Source: Takakia lepidozioides
Taxonomy: Eukaryota > Streptophyta > Takakiopsida > Takakiales > Takakiaceae
NCBI GenBank assembly: GCA_030704615.1
Contig: CM060734.1
Location: forward strand, 18,972,001 to 19,036,000
Reading direction: 5' to 3'
DNA length: 64,000 nucleotides
Every line of letters begins with the position of its first letter. The stretch's first letter is position 1. Positions 30,148 to 43,760 of the stretch are shown here, in pieces. The notes below the pieces were generated by a model. That model was given only the letters and a program-made list of their open reading frames with translations, did not search any database and had not been told where the DNA came from. The translations under genes were made by a program, and so were the position numbers.

Positions 30148-31644
30148 TCACCCTGAAGCTTCCCGTTCAGTGCAGATATCCATGGCTCCAAATCGATTGC
30201 CTTTGATCTCGCTGTGATGATGAATGCAACTGGGATTCCATTCAACCACTGGTCGAATACCATCATGGTGTATAGCGGGTACTACATAAACAGCAGTCAA
30301 TGTACAACAATTCAAGCAAGTTTGAATGGAGAAAGATGTGAGGAGGACCTTTGTACGATGTGGGGATGCAGTATGGCAAGTACACCCTAAACCTGGCTTC
30401 AACGATTGTAATGAAGAAAAAACAGAGATCACACCTTCTTCTCATGGTTCCGAAGGTGGCGTCGCAAGCGACAATTCTATGATGGCCAAATTTCAACATT
30501 TGATCTTGCTGCCACACTGTTTGTATGCCAAGAACGAATGGAAGATCAAGCTCGATGTCACTGGATGTCCAAGCCTTGTGGTTCTTTTCTTCTTGGTAGT
30601 AGAAAACACTGGCCATATTTTCATGCACCCACATGCGGACACTCTGGGCATCATTTGGGTGTTTTCTGAATGTCTCTACATCGCATAGCGTCGCAATATT
30701 GCGTATGTCTTGGGAGAGGAGAAAAGTGTCACGGTTGACGTCCAACCCTTGCTCCATCAACTCCTTCACTTGCATGGTGTGCTTGGCCATTATCTTGTTT
30801 ATGCTCAGCCCAAGACGCAAATTGTGCAAAATCCATGACTTCATGTCATCACTAAGATGGGGAGCCATTGCACTTCGGTTCAACTGACATGAAGGTCCGT
30901 GGCATATCTCACCTCTTCCATTTACATGTTGTTTCTCATGATAAACTATCTCCGCCATAGTAGGGTCCAGGTAGCATTGTTTGACAACAAATCGGCACAT
31001 GCAACCTCTTTTCATGCCTTCTCCTGTTTTGTTGTTTGTAGTCCTTACTTGTTTTGGTTTTTGTCCTTTGGATTCCGGCCCTACTCTAGGCTTCCTCCCC
31101 CTTTTCTTGGCTGGACCTGCACGCCATTTTTTGGCACGCATAGCATCTGTTACCTCCACAGTGTTTTGGGTATTGTCTTGTGGGCCATAGGCGCAGTGAT
31201 ACCTATGCCAAAAACATGAGTGGCCTTTTAGAACCGCTCCTATGAAAAGCAGAAGTGCATGGCTAGTGGGATTGGACACAACCTATATAGTGGGCAGCAT
31301 TCATTTCATTTTTCATGAATCATGAATTCATACTTTGTAATGTTCATGGCACTATTGATGCGTGGTGCCTGAAGACTCCCAGCAAGGGTGCCCTTCTGTC
31401 GATGACTTCGGAAGGTGCATGGGGCCTCCTTCAGGGAGGACTCACCAGCAATGAAGTCGACCACCCGATTCCAAGGGATATATGCAATTTCATCTATGTT
31501 TTGATCAGGTGTCTGTCCATGCCATTGGGACCTCCATTGCACGTCATGGTGTGTGAAAGTACCTGTCTTTGGTGTTTGTAGCAGACCTTGCACTTTACAA
31601 AGAAGGTGGGGCAAAATTTTGCCATCTTCAACCACTTCAGCCAT
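30148..31644 (-). pseudogene. MULE transposase, N-terminal half (upstream of the element X insertion)
   Basis: Minus-strand exons at 31644-31334, 31202-30435 and 30281 onward, with GT-AG introns at 31203-31333 and 30282-30434. The basic N-terminal domain holds CTFRSHRQKGT, YHCAYG, KKRGRKPRVG and GCMCRFVVKQCYLDP, a FLYWCH/FAR1-like zinc region. The MULE domain follows: LDLPFVLGIQTVWQQDQML, then HRIVACDATFGT with the first catalytic Asp, and after the intron YPLYTMMVFDQWLNGIPVAF and ARSKAIDLEPWISALNGKLQ. A single missing base just before the second intron (after ATFGT) breaks the frame. The gene continues at 10269 after element X. It is the probable outermost mobile layer of this region. Confidence 0.88.
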
Positions 31645-34600
31645 GCTTACACAAACAAGATCCTTCTGAGTTTGTTGTTATCTTCTTTCGCTGCCCTATC
31701 CTGCCACAAACGTCGTACTCTTTTATTTTGCTGGCAGATTATGGCATGTATAGCTGGTATATTTATGCATCGGACAACAAATTGCACCCTATGAAAGCAC
31801 CAACTTCTTTATGTGGGCCAAACATGCACACAATTGCAATTTACTATGGAATGCTTCATGAACAACTGGTGCAAGATACAACAACAATTCGATTTAGAAT
31901 GTGAATGCAGAGTGCCAGGGTAGGGACGCGTTTCGGAAGCATGGAGAGAACGGAAATGCACGATGAGGGTAGCAAAACCCTCGATTGGGGTGGCAATGTA
32001 TGTGACCACGTGGCGTATATCTGAACGTCCATTTGTTTCCTCAGATTTGCCATTTGAAATTTGAATTCCTGTCAGAATGATTATGAAACAGGGCATAATG
32101 TATGCTTAGGATACCATGTATGCTTGGGATAGCATGTACTATGGGGGATGGACGACAATGGCATGCCCAGGATGGGAGGCGGGATGGGGATGCGGGTGAG
32201 GACACGTCTCATGTCCCCGCAGCGGGCACATGAGGCGCGGGGAGGCGTGCCGCGCAGTGTGCGGGCGACGGAGGTGGGGGTGGGCATGGGGTGGCGGGGG
32301 GTCCACGCTGGCTGAACCGGCTCCTTCGCATTCAACTCCAGGGCCCCATCACCGTAAGTGAATGCACTCACAATCAACGAGTCACACTTATTTATATTCT
32401 TTAGATGGAAAACAGTCAATCAACTTACAAAAGTTTTTGGGAGAAAATGGTGCATTTTCTCTAAGGATAACCAGCCTGCACCATTCTTGAGTTGGAAATG
32501 ACTAGTTTGGGCAATGCTATTTATAGACTACAGGGCAAAGGCTCAAAATATGTGAGCTCTGGATTTTTGCTCTCTCTTCTATTATGTAATACATGGTGGA
32601 GATAATCACCTCAAGGACTTCGAAAGCAGAGACTTATAGCTACCTCAATGCAGGTTGTTTTAAAATTGCCTCTATGAAGGTAATTACAAAAACGAACTAG
32701 ACCACTTTAAGATAGGTAGTCATATTCAATTGTCCACCAATCCATCCACCAACAAAATGTGGAACCCACAATCTATTCCATTCCAATACTATGTACCCCA
32801 ACTGATTTGCCCAGTTTGGGAAGGTCAGGCAATCCGACACTGTGGGAAGAGCCAATCAGTGGGCCGCAGGAGGCTCTAGCGTAGAAGTAGGAGAGTCGAT
32901 GGGAGGTACAGTATGCCATGGACAAATGTTACCTCTATAGACGTTAAACTATCATAAATGTTAAGAAAATTTTACTCCCGTACTTTTTTTATTCTGGAAA
33001 ACAAATGGGTGCCTTCAGTGTGTTGTGTAGAAAACCAAAAGGTCCCAAGTCCCAATGTATTCAATCGAATTGAAAAGATTCTCTTAGATGTTTTATGAGC
33101 CCCCCTCAATTAGGATTTACCTCTAATTTTGCATTATTTCACTGTTTAAGAGGGTTTATTCAATGTGTCACCCCTGAAGATGGGATTTATACACTCTGTA
33201 CAACCCCCCGGCCAACAAGTATCCCACCCTATCATTGACATACGTTCAATGTGAAGGGCGGCTCCTCTTTCTAGTCGTGCCATGTGCAAGTAACACAAGT
33301 CTGAGCAACCCAACCCAACAAGACGACGTGCTTTAACCCCCAATCATACAGATAGTATCCCCTAAAGGCCTACAGCTTTTTCCACCCTTGACTGCAAAAT
33401 ATGCACCCCTATCCACCTTTTTATTCGTTACTAAGAGTGTGCTGGTCTACACAACTTGACCGTTCGATCATGTTCCTAACTATCTCCCTTGGGCCTTAAG
33501 TTACCCTCCCCTCTAATTTCATGATTTGTTTCACTAAGCATGAAAATATCTGCAACCTTTGCAAAATAGGAAACTAAAATCAACAAATTTTATCGAAATT
33601 CCTGACTGGCTGATCCAATTGAACCCAATTTCCCTAACAATATATCTTGTTGGGCAGCTTCTCCTAATATTTAAAAAAAAAACAAGATTTGGGTATACAT
33701 TCTTTGTAGTGATATGGATGGGAGTCAACACATTGCATTTTCAGCACTTTGCCACCTTTTTTTTATTCTTTAAAAAAAAACTTCAAAATGAAACGGTCCC
33801 AATGTTTTCAACCAAGTCAGGAAGGTCCTCAAAAAATTCTTGATTGATTCCATCCATGTAATCCCCCTCAAATGGGGTTTGCACTGACCTATTGTTTCTT
33901 AAGGCTTATACAATGGGCCACCCTATTCCATGCAACTAACCCCAATCCATTAAATTGTCCTTCTCGTGCTCATCCCCGTCACCTATCAAAACAGCCGTTT
34001 CCATCAGAGTAGATCACACTTTGGTAAAGGAGATCTTCCAGCAGATGCTACCTATTGGAGCTTTGGATTCCGTTGAGAATCCATCAAGATCTTTGTGTTG
34101 AAGGGAAACCATGAGGCCACTGGATGGCCTCTTGGACATTTATGGGATATGATAGTCTCACCGTTCACTACTATGAAATTGAAGATAATGGATAAATGGC
34201 CTGGATAGAAATGTGTTGATCCAAAAACATGTAGAGTAATAGCTATTTCCATTCATACATAGACGAGGGCCAAACCCTTTGTGACCAACATTATGTGTCA
34301 TATCAAAAATTCCCTACATTGAATGAAGTTGAAATATTAAGAAACAAGCGGCATGTAGATATGTTGTGAATGGAACTATCGGAGCTTGGAATTTGCTAGA
34401 TTTATTTGGACATCAGTCCAAGCAAAAACATGACAATCAATGAAACTGCAGACATATTAATTCAATACACCATATATACCATAATATATATTAACCATAT
34501 ATAGTTCAATTGAATGTTTAGTTGAGCAATATTAGCGAGGGGTTCTTTTAATAAAAAAAAATTGGTTCAGTAGCCCTTCTAAACATATTGAAGGTGCAAT

Positions 34601-35429
34601 TGGAAAAAATAACCACACCAAGGAGTCCATGAGAGATCATCAACAAGGATTGGGTGGCACCTTGACCAAAACCCCAAGCGCTGCTTTGAACCAGATAACT
34701 GGGGGCAGCCAGCACATTCTGGTCCTTGAGAGAGTGAAAGACTTAGCGAGAGTGGAACAACGAGAATCACAATCCAGCTTCCTAAACCAAAAATGAAGTG
34801 ATTGCAGCCTAAGGACAAAAACTAGACAACGTTAAGTTAAGGAGAAATCATGGTGCTCTTAGCTATGATTAGCCTAGATAAACTGAACCATTATATTAGA
34901 TCCGGCAAACAAGCAACGGAGATAGTAAGAAATGGTAGCATCAAAGTCCTGAGATAAATCTTGCGAGGGGCTGAAGGAGAGGCCAGCAATCAGAGGCCAT
35001 GGCTGCAGCATAGGAACTGAACGAAAGCCAAAATTAGAACCGAAGTACAACTAGCCTAAGAGCTGAAGTAGAGCCAAAAACCAACACTAAGGTAGAACCA
35101 AAGAAAGGGATTTTAGCGCTTGGCCTAAGAGTTTCAAAATTGAGGTATGCTTGAACTTTGGACTCCCAGTTCTTTCTTATGCCTCCAGTTCACGTCGGGG
35201 TCGTCTCTACCAATTAGAGAATGTCATGGACTACGTGGCTCCCCATCCTGGGGGCCGAAAAGAATGGGCCCAGGTAGGGTGGGCAGTGGGTTGTTGTTAG
35301 CAAAGAATTCCATCTCTGGCCCAATTGGCATCAAAGCTAGCAAAAGAGGGCTCGTTTCCTTCCCTCACTACATATGTATATTGAATCCGACAACATGCCC
35401 AAACTTTCTTCCCTTTGTTTAGAAAATAT
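31645..35429. other. Intergenic sequence without recognisable genes
   Basis: Short open frames only. 32100-32320 is GC-rich with ATGTATGCTTGGGATA-type repeats. Around 33100 and 33850 two diverged copies of a CCCCTCAATNNGGNTTT phrase occur. I see no protein homology, RNA gene or TIRs. Confidence 0.5.
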
Positions 35430-35984
35430 GAATAAATATTACAGAGTGTGTGGGAGAGCAAAAGAGGTTTAGCATCAAAAATATGTGAACATCTTGCCTT
35501 CCAGATATGCCAAAGAGTGATGACGCGTAGGGAACACTAGACCTGGTCACGACACCATGGACTGGAGGCAAGCTACTGACTTAATAGAAGGATGGGTAGA
35601 TCATTAACAACAAAAGAATTCTAAGAAAGAAAAAAAGTACAAACAGGTTGCCAAACTAACTTGGCAAATGGACATTCTACCAAACCGTGTTTCATGGTTT
35701 CAGAAACTTGCAAGGAGCAACAAAGACAAAGATTAAGAGGGGGCTCCCTGTTAGCAGAAAAAGACAGAATACGATTGCGAAGTCACCAAAGGAAGCATTG
35801 TGTTTCACAAGACGGAACTTCAACAAGGCATCAAGCCAAACGGTGTTCCAAGTTGGCGAAGCAGGGATAATTAGTCATTTGACCAACATCTTGTGAGACA
35901 TTGTCACTTGGGGAGAGAGCATTCTGTATCCCGTTTTAACATTATAAGAGGGAAAAAAGAGCTTTGGCATCCAAGTACGTCCAG

Positions 35985-36018
<34 letters not shown>

Positions 36019-36540
36019 CCGAGTCCCATTCAAGATTGGACTAGAGAGAGAAGCGAAGTAACCAAAAGGCTTGAAGGTTAGAGCCCCATGTACCTAAATA
36101 CGTCCGAAGTGGAGAAGAAAGTGTGTTGGACTCAACGACCCGAACCCCATGTAGAGAGAAAGGGATGGTAAAGATGGGACCGAGACAAGAGGGACGGCCA
36201 GAATCTGAGGCAGCAAAGCCTAACATGTGTGACATTGTGAGTGATGGAGGTGACCAACATGATGGGCAAGGAGCACTGCATAGGCAGCCACCCTAGGCAA
36301 GGGGGACCATGCTTCCCTATCTAAATTAAGTGGGGTAGCTCGACTTGCGACAATAGCAAAGAGGAGAGGCCAAGTGGCCTACATGTTTTGGAGGAAGGAG
36401 TAGGACCGAGCGAAGAGTTCTCAGGCTGCAAGTCTCTTCCAAAGAGCCAATTTGTCAAAGAATTAGGAAGCAAAAAGTTCGTTGTTAAGCTTAGGATTTT
36501 CAAAAATGAATTGTCTGGCAACCTCATCCCAAGCTTGTTG
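35430..36540 (-). pseudogene. Decayed LINE ORF2 C-terminal fragment
   Basis: Minus-strand frames read NREPPLNLCLCC, ETMKHGLVECPFAKLVWQP (the RVT zinc-binding motif CLCC ... H ... C near 35640-35780) and further on ITLWHIWKARC, which matches ILWHIWKSRC of LINE-1. Upstream pieces (RQFIFENPKLNNELF near 36480) fit the region between reverse transcriptase and zinc motif. Many stops and frameshifts, and no poly-A tail that I can place, make this an old 5'-truncated copy of the same LINE clade. Confidence 0.7.
35985..36017. repeat. Poly-C tract (33 C)
   Basis: Uninterrupted run of C inside the decayed LINE fragment; length may be unreliable in any assembly. Confidence 0.9.
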
Positions 36541-37439
36541 AATTGATAAGTACCAATGGCGATATCGTTGCAAAAGGATCATTGATGTGTTTCGAGTACG
36601 TACAATTCCTATTAAAGAATCGGAAGTTGTTGTCTGTACAAAATCATCGATCTATTTATTTGTATTTTTTCATAGTAACAAGTTATTTTACAGATAATAA
36701 ATTCATGCAACTTCCATTTCAACAACTCTAATTATTAATTCATGAGTTTTTTTATTACTATAAAAAGATAAAAGTAGCATTTCAACATATGTAAGGTATT
36801 CATATTATGCACATATCAGAACCGTAGATGATTTATTGTATCTTGTTTTATGGATGGTTGAGTTTAGAGCATTATTTGTTTTATGATCAAATCATAATTT
36901 AATTTTATAAAATATTATTTATAATATTGATTTAACTAATTGACATACAAGTCATATTTTACACTTGCAAACAATCAAATAAAAAATGTACTTGAAACTG
37001 TCTATTGCAATAAGATAGACATGTTAAATTAAATTATTAGAGCAATATTATAACATGTGCATTCTTTAGTATTTATAATAAATGAAATCATATTTTCAAG
37101 CAATGGACAAAATCTCTAGCAAATCCATATGTTTTACCAATAGTTGGTATTGATAGATAAGTAAATAAATAAACATGTATACATGTTTTGGTGGGAGACA
37201 GCCACCACCAGAAAAAAGAATTTTAAAGAAAGAACTTGGGAATTTTTTTAATAATCTCACTTCAGGTAATACAATGTGGAAAAGAAACGACCCCGGGAGA
37301 AGAAAAAATATATACATCGTTGCTATTACGCTAGCACGGACATGCGCGATTTTTTTTTTTGTTTGTTTTAGATGCTCCCACGTGGCATATTATGGCCAAA
37401 CGTCGTCAGAAAAAAACCAAACAAACAAAACAAAATAAG
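36541..37439. other. AT-rich intergenic sequence
   Basis: Strongly AT-rich, no gene or ordered repeat seen. Confidence 0.5.
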
Positions 37440-37700
37440 TTTTATATGCAGCCACGTGGCGCAGGGCGGACAAGCGAAGCCATAAAACAAAACAAAAAAA
37501 ACAAAAACAACATCTGTTTTTGAGTTTTATATGCTATCACATGGCACAACGCGGCGGTCCGCGCAATGCTGCCACGTGGTGCAGCGCGGACAGGCGCTGC
37601 GAGAAAAAATATAATAAATAATAAATAATAAAATTGAGTTTTATATTCTGCCACGTGGTGCAGCGCCGACAGGCGCCGCCGCCAGAAAGATAAAATAAAA
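37440..37700. repeat. Tandem repeats carrying CCACGTGG
   Basis: Three to four imperfect units built on GCCACGTGGNGCAGNGCGGACAGGCGCNGC preceded by TTTTATATNCTG, at about 37445, 37530, 37570 and 37650. CACGTG is the plant G-box core, here probably incidental to the repeat. Confidence 0.7.
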
Positions 37701-38029
37701 TAAAAATGAGAACGATCGTTGGTTTGTCGGTGAGACGTTGTCTGCATGACGATACATGATAGGTCCATAATGATGTTTTTTTTATAATTAATAGTGGTTG
37801 TTCTTTTGTGGGCCCTATATAAAGAGGATCACCCCAATATGGATGTTCATTTTCAACGTTTTGGACTATGGAGAGATTTCGCGAACGTTAACAAATGTGA
37901 CTTTCTGTTAGTGTGGGGGTATTGAAATTTGCATTTTGAGTTTTGTATTGTTTTATGTTATGTCGTTGTAGGTTATTTCAATAAGGAGAATACAGAAAAA
38001 ATGAGAAAACAAGAAGAAGAAGAAGAGGG

Positions 38030-38520
38030 TCGAACATATGGGTGTAGTGTGTGCGCAACACCCTTAATAAAATAAAAATTATAAAATGGACATTCATACT
38101 ATATCCACATCTTTTTTCTAAAAGTCAATAAACAAGTTATAAGAAGAAAGAGAAGTTAGGAAACATATGGGTATAACATGCGCAATACCCTCCTTATAAA
38201 ACCTTCATAATCACTTTTATTTGCGATGTAATAATCTTGACTAAGGGGGTGTTGCATACGCAACCATCTCTTTAGCGTTTAGGGTTTAAGATTTGGACAT
38301 ATTCAAATGTAAGATATTTCATCATGTTCACTAGGGTGTTGCATACGCTACACCCTCTCTGCACTACCAATCTCAATCCGCCCTCAAAAGCAGTGATCAT
38401 GGTGGAGGTGGTGCCCCTGCTGCCAGTCTCTCCTTAAAAATGAGAAAAAAAATTGGTAGAAAGATATTGAAGTCAATGACCATAGGGGTGTTGCGCATGC
38501 TACCCCCTCATCTTCTACTT
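38030..38520. repeat. Scattered GGGTGTTGC(G/A)TATGC motifs in both orientations
   Basis: GTGTGCGCAACACCC near 38048, GCGCAATACCCTCC near 38180, GGGTGTTGCATACGCAACC near 38245, GGTGTTGCATACGCTACACC near 38335 and GGTGTTGCGCATGCTACCCC near 38485. These are degenerate inverted repeats, possibly the ends of small elements. Confidence 0.5.
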
Positions 38521-39335
38521 GCAGAGAACATATGTAGAAGTGTTTATCATAAACATATCTGGAGCTATGTTGTCCACGTTTTGTCGAAACTCCATTAGTT
38601 TGAGAGGTCCATCCACTAGAGTAAATCCATGTGAAATGAACTCAAATTGGAGGCATAAGCCTCTTATATTGATGGAAGATACGTAAGTAGGTTTGTAGTA
38701 CTTGGTAGGTTTATATTGTTTGATAGGTAGGTTGATATTACTTGATACGTTTATATTGGTTGATAGGTTACGAATATCACAATGTTTAAATTAATTTTTT
38801 AAATATTGTGTGTAGGTTTATCCATCTCACCGCCATACGATATCTTACAACCCTATTAACTAATAAACGACAAATACAAAATACTTAACCCTAAGCTGCA
38901 TATGAACATGCACAACGACGTTTGTATGTATATATAGCCCATCCCCAAAAGAGGGCAGTAGCCGCAAGGTGAAGTGACTCTTAGTTACGCCAGCTATGGT
39001 TGACGTCTTCATAGCTTAAACATAAATCAAAAAAATATTGGCTTCAAATATGGCTCGAACAAAAAGCACAACACGTATTATACGCCCAGAAAATCCTTCA
39101 CTGTATCCTGAGGCTATAAGATCTACATGACCGAATCGTCCTAAAAGATGACAAAGATGCGGAATGACGTAAGTTTGGAATTTGTGGATCATAGATTTTA
39201 TGTGACCCCTTTACAAAAACAATGACATTCAGAGACACTGTCTGCAAGATTATATGTGATGATCGATCCGTTGACAGATTCCTTGCGACTACATAACACA
39301 CAATTTTTGGGCATACTAAGAGGGAAAATTCGAAC
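38521..39335. other. Intergenic sequence
   Basis: A short run of TTGATAGGTTNATATT repeats near 38690-38770; nothing coding. Confidence 0.45.
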
Positions 39336-39520
39336 CAGGAAACCGTAAATCGGCACTAACTTATCTTTATGTAAGAACAGACACAGTATCAATTTTAGGT
39401 TTAAAAATTTCGTTACTCGAAAAAAACAAAAAAACAAAACAAAAACCATAAATCGGCACCGACTATCTTTAGATAAGAATAGACACAGTATCAATTTTAA
39501 GTTTAAATTTTGAATTATCT
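39336..39520. repeat. Two tandem copies of an approximately 100-bp unit
   Basis: GACACAGTATCAATTTTANGTTTAAA appears at about 39383 and 39480, each preceded by AAATCGGCAC and a TATCTTTATNTAAGAA phrase. The next 150 bp repeat CGACTACCAG three to four times. Confidence 0.75.
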
Positions 39521-40031
39521 GAAAAAACAAAAAAAAATTGATGAATCGCGATTTGCGGCGCCTACCAAACAATGATTATATTGGCAATCTCTGCCGACTA
39601 CCAGGCAATGATTACATTGTCAATCTCCAGCGACTACCAGCGACTACCAGTGATCGGCAATGTAATCTTTTGTCGGCTATAAAGTTTTCTTCTCCTTCCT
39701 CTTGAAAATGAGGAAGTCATTTGTGTTCATATGGTAAGATGTATGTTTCAGTTTGAGGCAGTCGCATTGTTGGATATTGTAATCGGTGCCGACTTAAGAT
39801 TGTAGCTGCAGGTGCTGTAACTGCACTGTTTTTGAAATTGCAGAGGTCGGATCTGAGATCACCCCATCAATTTTCAGTCATGGTGCACTGAAAAGTAATT
39901 CCGAACTTCAGATGATAAATAAAGTGGATGAATGACAATGCGAACTTATGGACAATAGGAATAACAATGGACATTGACAACAACAACGATAATGTCAATG
40001 AGGATGAGAATTTATGATAGACATTGTTGTT

Positions 40032-40105
40032 CCGGGGTCTAGAAGGTCCAGCAGCAATGGTGGTTCGCATGCTGTTGCGCTTGACGCTGGATCTCTAGAC
40101 CCCGG
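40032..40105. repeat. Compact hairpin with 20-bp arms
   Basis: CCGGGGTCTAGA plus AGGTCCAGC (40032-40052) pairs with GCTGGATCTCTAGACCCCGG (40086-40105), giving a long stem with a loop of about 33 nt. It does not fit a tRNA. It could be a small foldback element or a precursor-like RNA hairpin. Confidence 0.6.
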
Positions 40106-41849
40106 TGAAATTCTGCGAAATTAAAGCATGACATCCACAAATGTTGCTTTGGGACAACGTCGCAATGGGAAGTCGCTATCGATTTATCTTTTTTATTTAT
40201 TATGTCAATTCTTATTTACTTTTGGATATTATGAAGTCTGCAAATCGGGACTAACTTCGATCCTTGGACCAGGACATAGACGACATTCTTGGTTCTGCAA
40301 ACTTTTCACCACTGCAATTTTTTCTGTGTTCTCTTCAATTTTTCGTGAATACATCATTTCTATTCTCTTGGCCTATGGGCCAAATTGGTAAGTCGGCGCA
40401 GATTTACCTCCATTCCATAGACTTAAAATCCTCGTGGGTTAGGGGGTGTAATGTGTAAATCTGCTGATTTTCCCTATTTTCCTCTCCGTCTCTGTTCTGC
40501 TCATGCTTATGGCCATTCTGCTCACCGCTCATGGGAAAACATTCCCCTTGTGAGGCATATCACTGCCTCAATAGTGGAGGGCTGAGGCAGATTTAGCCAT
40601 ACACCTCTGAAATAAGGTATCCAAAATTAGAGTGTCCAACATTCTTGAAACATAGGAGGCTAATGGCTATCTATGAGGGTGGATCTTCTCGCATTGCTCC
40701 GTTGATTCAAAGTTTTGGATTCTCCTCTTGCTTCAAGGTTTTGGATTATCCTCTTTTTTCACGGTTTTAGATTGAACTTTTTGTACATAAGGTATGATTT
40801 TTTTCTATTTCTTTGTGTTTAGAGGTGGTTTAGAGATGGTAAAGCTTGAATACATTTGTACTCTTAAGTGGATTGCATATGTGTTGATTTTAAGCTTAGG
40901 GTTTCTATATTATTCGTTACACTAGTTGAATTGAAAATGTATATTTTAATCATAATGTACCAATCTTTTTAATAACTTGAGCCCTCTTTGATTGGAAATG
41001 ATTAAACCCTAAAAATGTGATAAATGATTTAGAGAAAAATCTCTGAACTTCATAGAAACCCTAATTCAACCTGAAAATCCTCATAATTTGATCGATTTTT
41101 GTGTTTAGTGTCTAGATAAGATATGCATATATGTCATGTTAGGGTTTTCTATAAGGTCTCCACGAGGTATAAGCGTCTATAATACTAATTGAGCTATAAT
41201 ATTATACATAGAATACTACTACTTTTATAAAAAGTTCCATAATATTGAAGTTGTTTCCTTATTTTTACATGTCTTTTCTACATGAGATTTTGTTTAAATT
41301 GCCATTTATTTTCATGCACACTTTATTGTTAGGAATCATGGCTCCTTGTGCAAAAAAAAGTGTAAAAAAAAAAGGACTAGAGATGAAAGTCAAAAGAACG
41401 CAATGAGGGCGAATAAAGTTGAGGAGAATGAGACCAATGTTTTTTAAACACATTGAGGCGAGAATCAATTCGAAGTTTGAGCATGAAAGAAATACAGTTG
41501 ATAAGTCGGGTGACATGAAGGTGGATGTGGACGAATATGAATTTGTGCGGGATTTCTTGATTGTTTGAAAGGGGTGCGCACCAAGCAACACCACACTTTG
41601 GTGCCTCCATTTACCATCTATGAGCATTGGTTTTCCAAGCTCATCCGCACTGCAGAGTAGTGAATGTCAACGTCACGTCCAAATGTGCATCGCGTCACGT
41701 CCAAACCATACGTTACTACGTGTAATTAATTTTTATTTATCATCTTTACTATTGACTATTTATCCTGGATACCACGATGGCGGCCCAGGTGGACTGACCA
41801 CGTGGATGAAATTTTACTATATTTAAAAAATTAAAAAACAAATATATAT
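40106..41849. other. Intergenic sequence
   Basis: AT-rich. Near 40500-40540 CTGCTCATG and CACCGCTCATGGG recall the element X subterminal repeats but no end is definable. Open frames near 41265-41627 look spurious. Confidence 0.45.
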
Positions 41850-42520
41850 GGGACCACCAATATTGACGATAGCAGAATTTTAATTTTTTTTAATACATAT
41901 GGGATGTTTTACGCATTTAAAAAAAATGAAAAAAATATGCGACCGCCAATAATCCTAGGCATTTTTTCAAAAAAAATAAAAAAAACACTGGCTGTCGAAT
42001 GTTTTTTCAATATTGAAGAAAAATAAAAACATTTTCTATGTTTTTTTATAAAATAATGCGGTGCAATAAATAATATTGGAGGTCCCACATATTTATTTTT
42101 AAAAACAAATATTAAAAAAAAAACATATACATATATAATAATACGTGCGGCCGCCAATATTGGCGGTCGCATGCATTTTTAAAAACTGAAAAAACACGCA
42201 ATCGCCAATATTGGCGGTTGCACGCATTTTCAAAAAATAAAACAGCCCGTCTATATTGGCGGTCACACGCATTAAATAAATAAATATATATTGGCGGTCA
42301 CATGCTATTTTATTTTTTGAAAATGCGTGCAACCGCCAATATTGGCGATTGCATGCAAGGGGAATGTTATATATATTAAAAAACATACAACCGCCAATAT
42401 TAGCGGTCGCACGCATTTTCAAAAAATAGAAAAAACATATAACTGCCAATATTGGTAGTCACATGCATTTGTTTCTTAACAATATGTTGCGACCATCGAT
42501 ATTGATGGTCGTAAACATTT
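41850..42520. repeat. Palindromic satellite, (GACCGCCAATATTGGCGGTC)n
   Basis: At least ten degenerate copies of a GNNACCGCCAATATTGGCGGTNNC palindrome separated by AT-rich spacers with GCATTTTNAAAAAATA. Clear members lie at about 42148, 42198, 42247, 42287, 42328, 42389, 42440 and 42490. Further on, GACGCGACGTAGGTCGCGTC near 42618 is another perfect-arm palindrome. Confidence 0.85.
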
Positions 42521-43760
42521 AAAAATAAATATAAATATAGCCATATGTTTACGATGTGGCTGTTGAAAACGACACATTTTTACCTTTAAATATTTTTTAC
42601 TTATATATCTGCAAAACCGACGCGACGTAGGTCGCGTCAGCGTCTGCTCTAATGCGACATGAGTGACGCTGATAACTAAGCCCCACAGGTCTAGAGAAAT
42701 ACCAACAATCTCTTCAAAACTTAGATAAACAAAAGATGGTGGAGCGCATCATTGACATCTTCAGTGGTAAGTAAGATCTGAATTGATGTTCAAGATTTTA
42801 AATGTTTATGATTTGCTTCATGTGATTACATTGTCCATTGCATTGCATTGAACCTTCTAATACATTGTATGTGTAGAGGACGACTGAGAGGACGGGTTGG
42901 AGTATCGTGCTAAGGCTCTTGGACTCGTTCCTGAAGCAAATGACTACTTTTATGCTAAGCTTTTATGGGAAGATGAAGAAGAGTGGAAGAAAAAGATAAG
43001 AGCTAGGAAGGTTGGGGACTGACAAGTGATGCATCCCCGCAAAGTCCCTGAAACGCGAGAGCAGGCTAGAAAGAGAGAAGAAGACTAGACAGTAGGAGAG
43101 GCAATGGAAGTTGCACGGGTTAATCAATTTCGTGAAGGAAGTACGGTTGAAAGGCGTGTGTACGGGCATAATTTTTTATTATTTATTGTACGTGGTTTTT
43201 TAGTCGGGAGAGCCTATAAGCATTCTGTAGCGTATGTTGTACCGTTCAGTACGTTGTCGAGATCATCAAAGACAATCAAAACGACATTGCACTACAAGCA
43301 CTTGTGCAAATACTTATAAAAATAACAATCAAAACGACCATGCACTACAAGCACTTGTGTGAATACTTATAAAAATAAATTGGCTTTAAGTTGACTTCAT
43401 AGTCTTCTTAATTATATTTTTTTTTCAAATAATATTTTTATCTATGTCAAAAGACAAAGGGTAAAACAAGCATAAATTATGGTGTCATTTCACCCAAATT
43501 AATGCTAGTACATTCAATTTGGAAAGTAAAAACCTTTTAGTGGTCCTAATTAACGGAATGTGGTTGTCCAAACATATCTCATAAAAAAAGCCTCTCATTG
43601 AACAATATTAGCATCTTCAATGCCCGCGCGTCTGGCTGCGGCGGGCCCGCATGTGGCAGAGGGGGTCGCGGAGGGAGGGAGTGCCCGGACCCAGCCAGTT
43701 TGCTGGGGCCACAATATGCAAATAAAGCATTAGTTATTTCAAAGGTTTATAGAAAGTGAT
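42521..43760. other. Intergenic sequence
   Basis: No recognisable gene. A tandem pair of about 55 bp (CAATCAAAACGAC...CACTACAAGCACTTGTG) is at 43273-43370. Confidence 0.45.

Noticed and set aside
9851-31644. Two independent MULE copies at 9851-10269 and 30148-31644
   Set aside because: They do not overlap in protein coverage, share strand and join exactly at the 10-bp duplication, so they are two halves of one gene.
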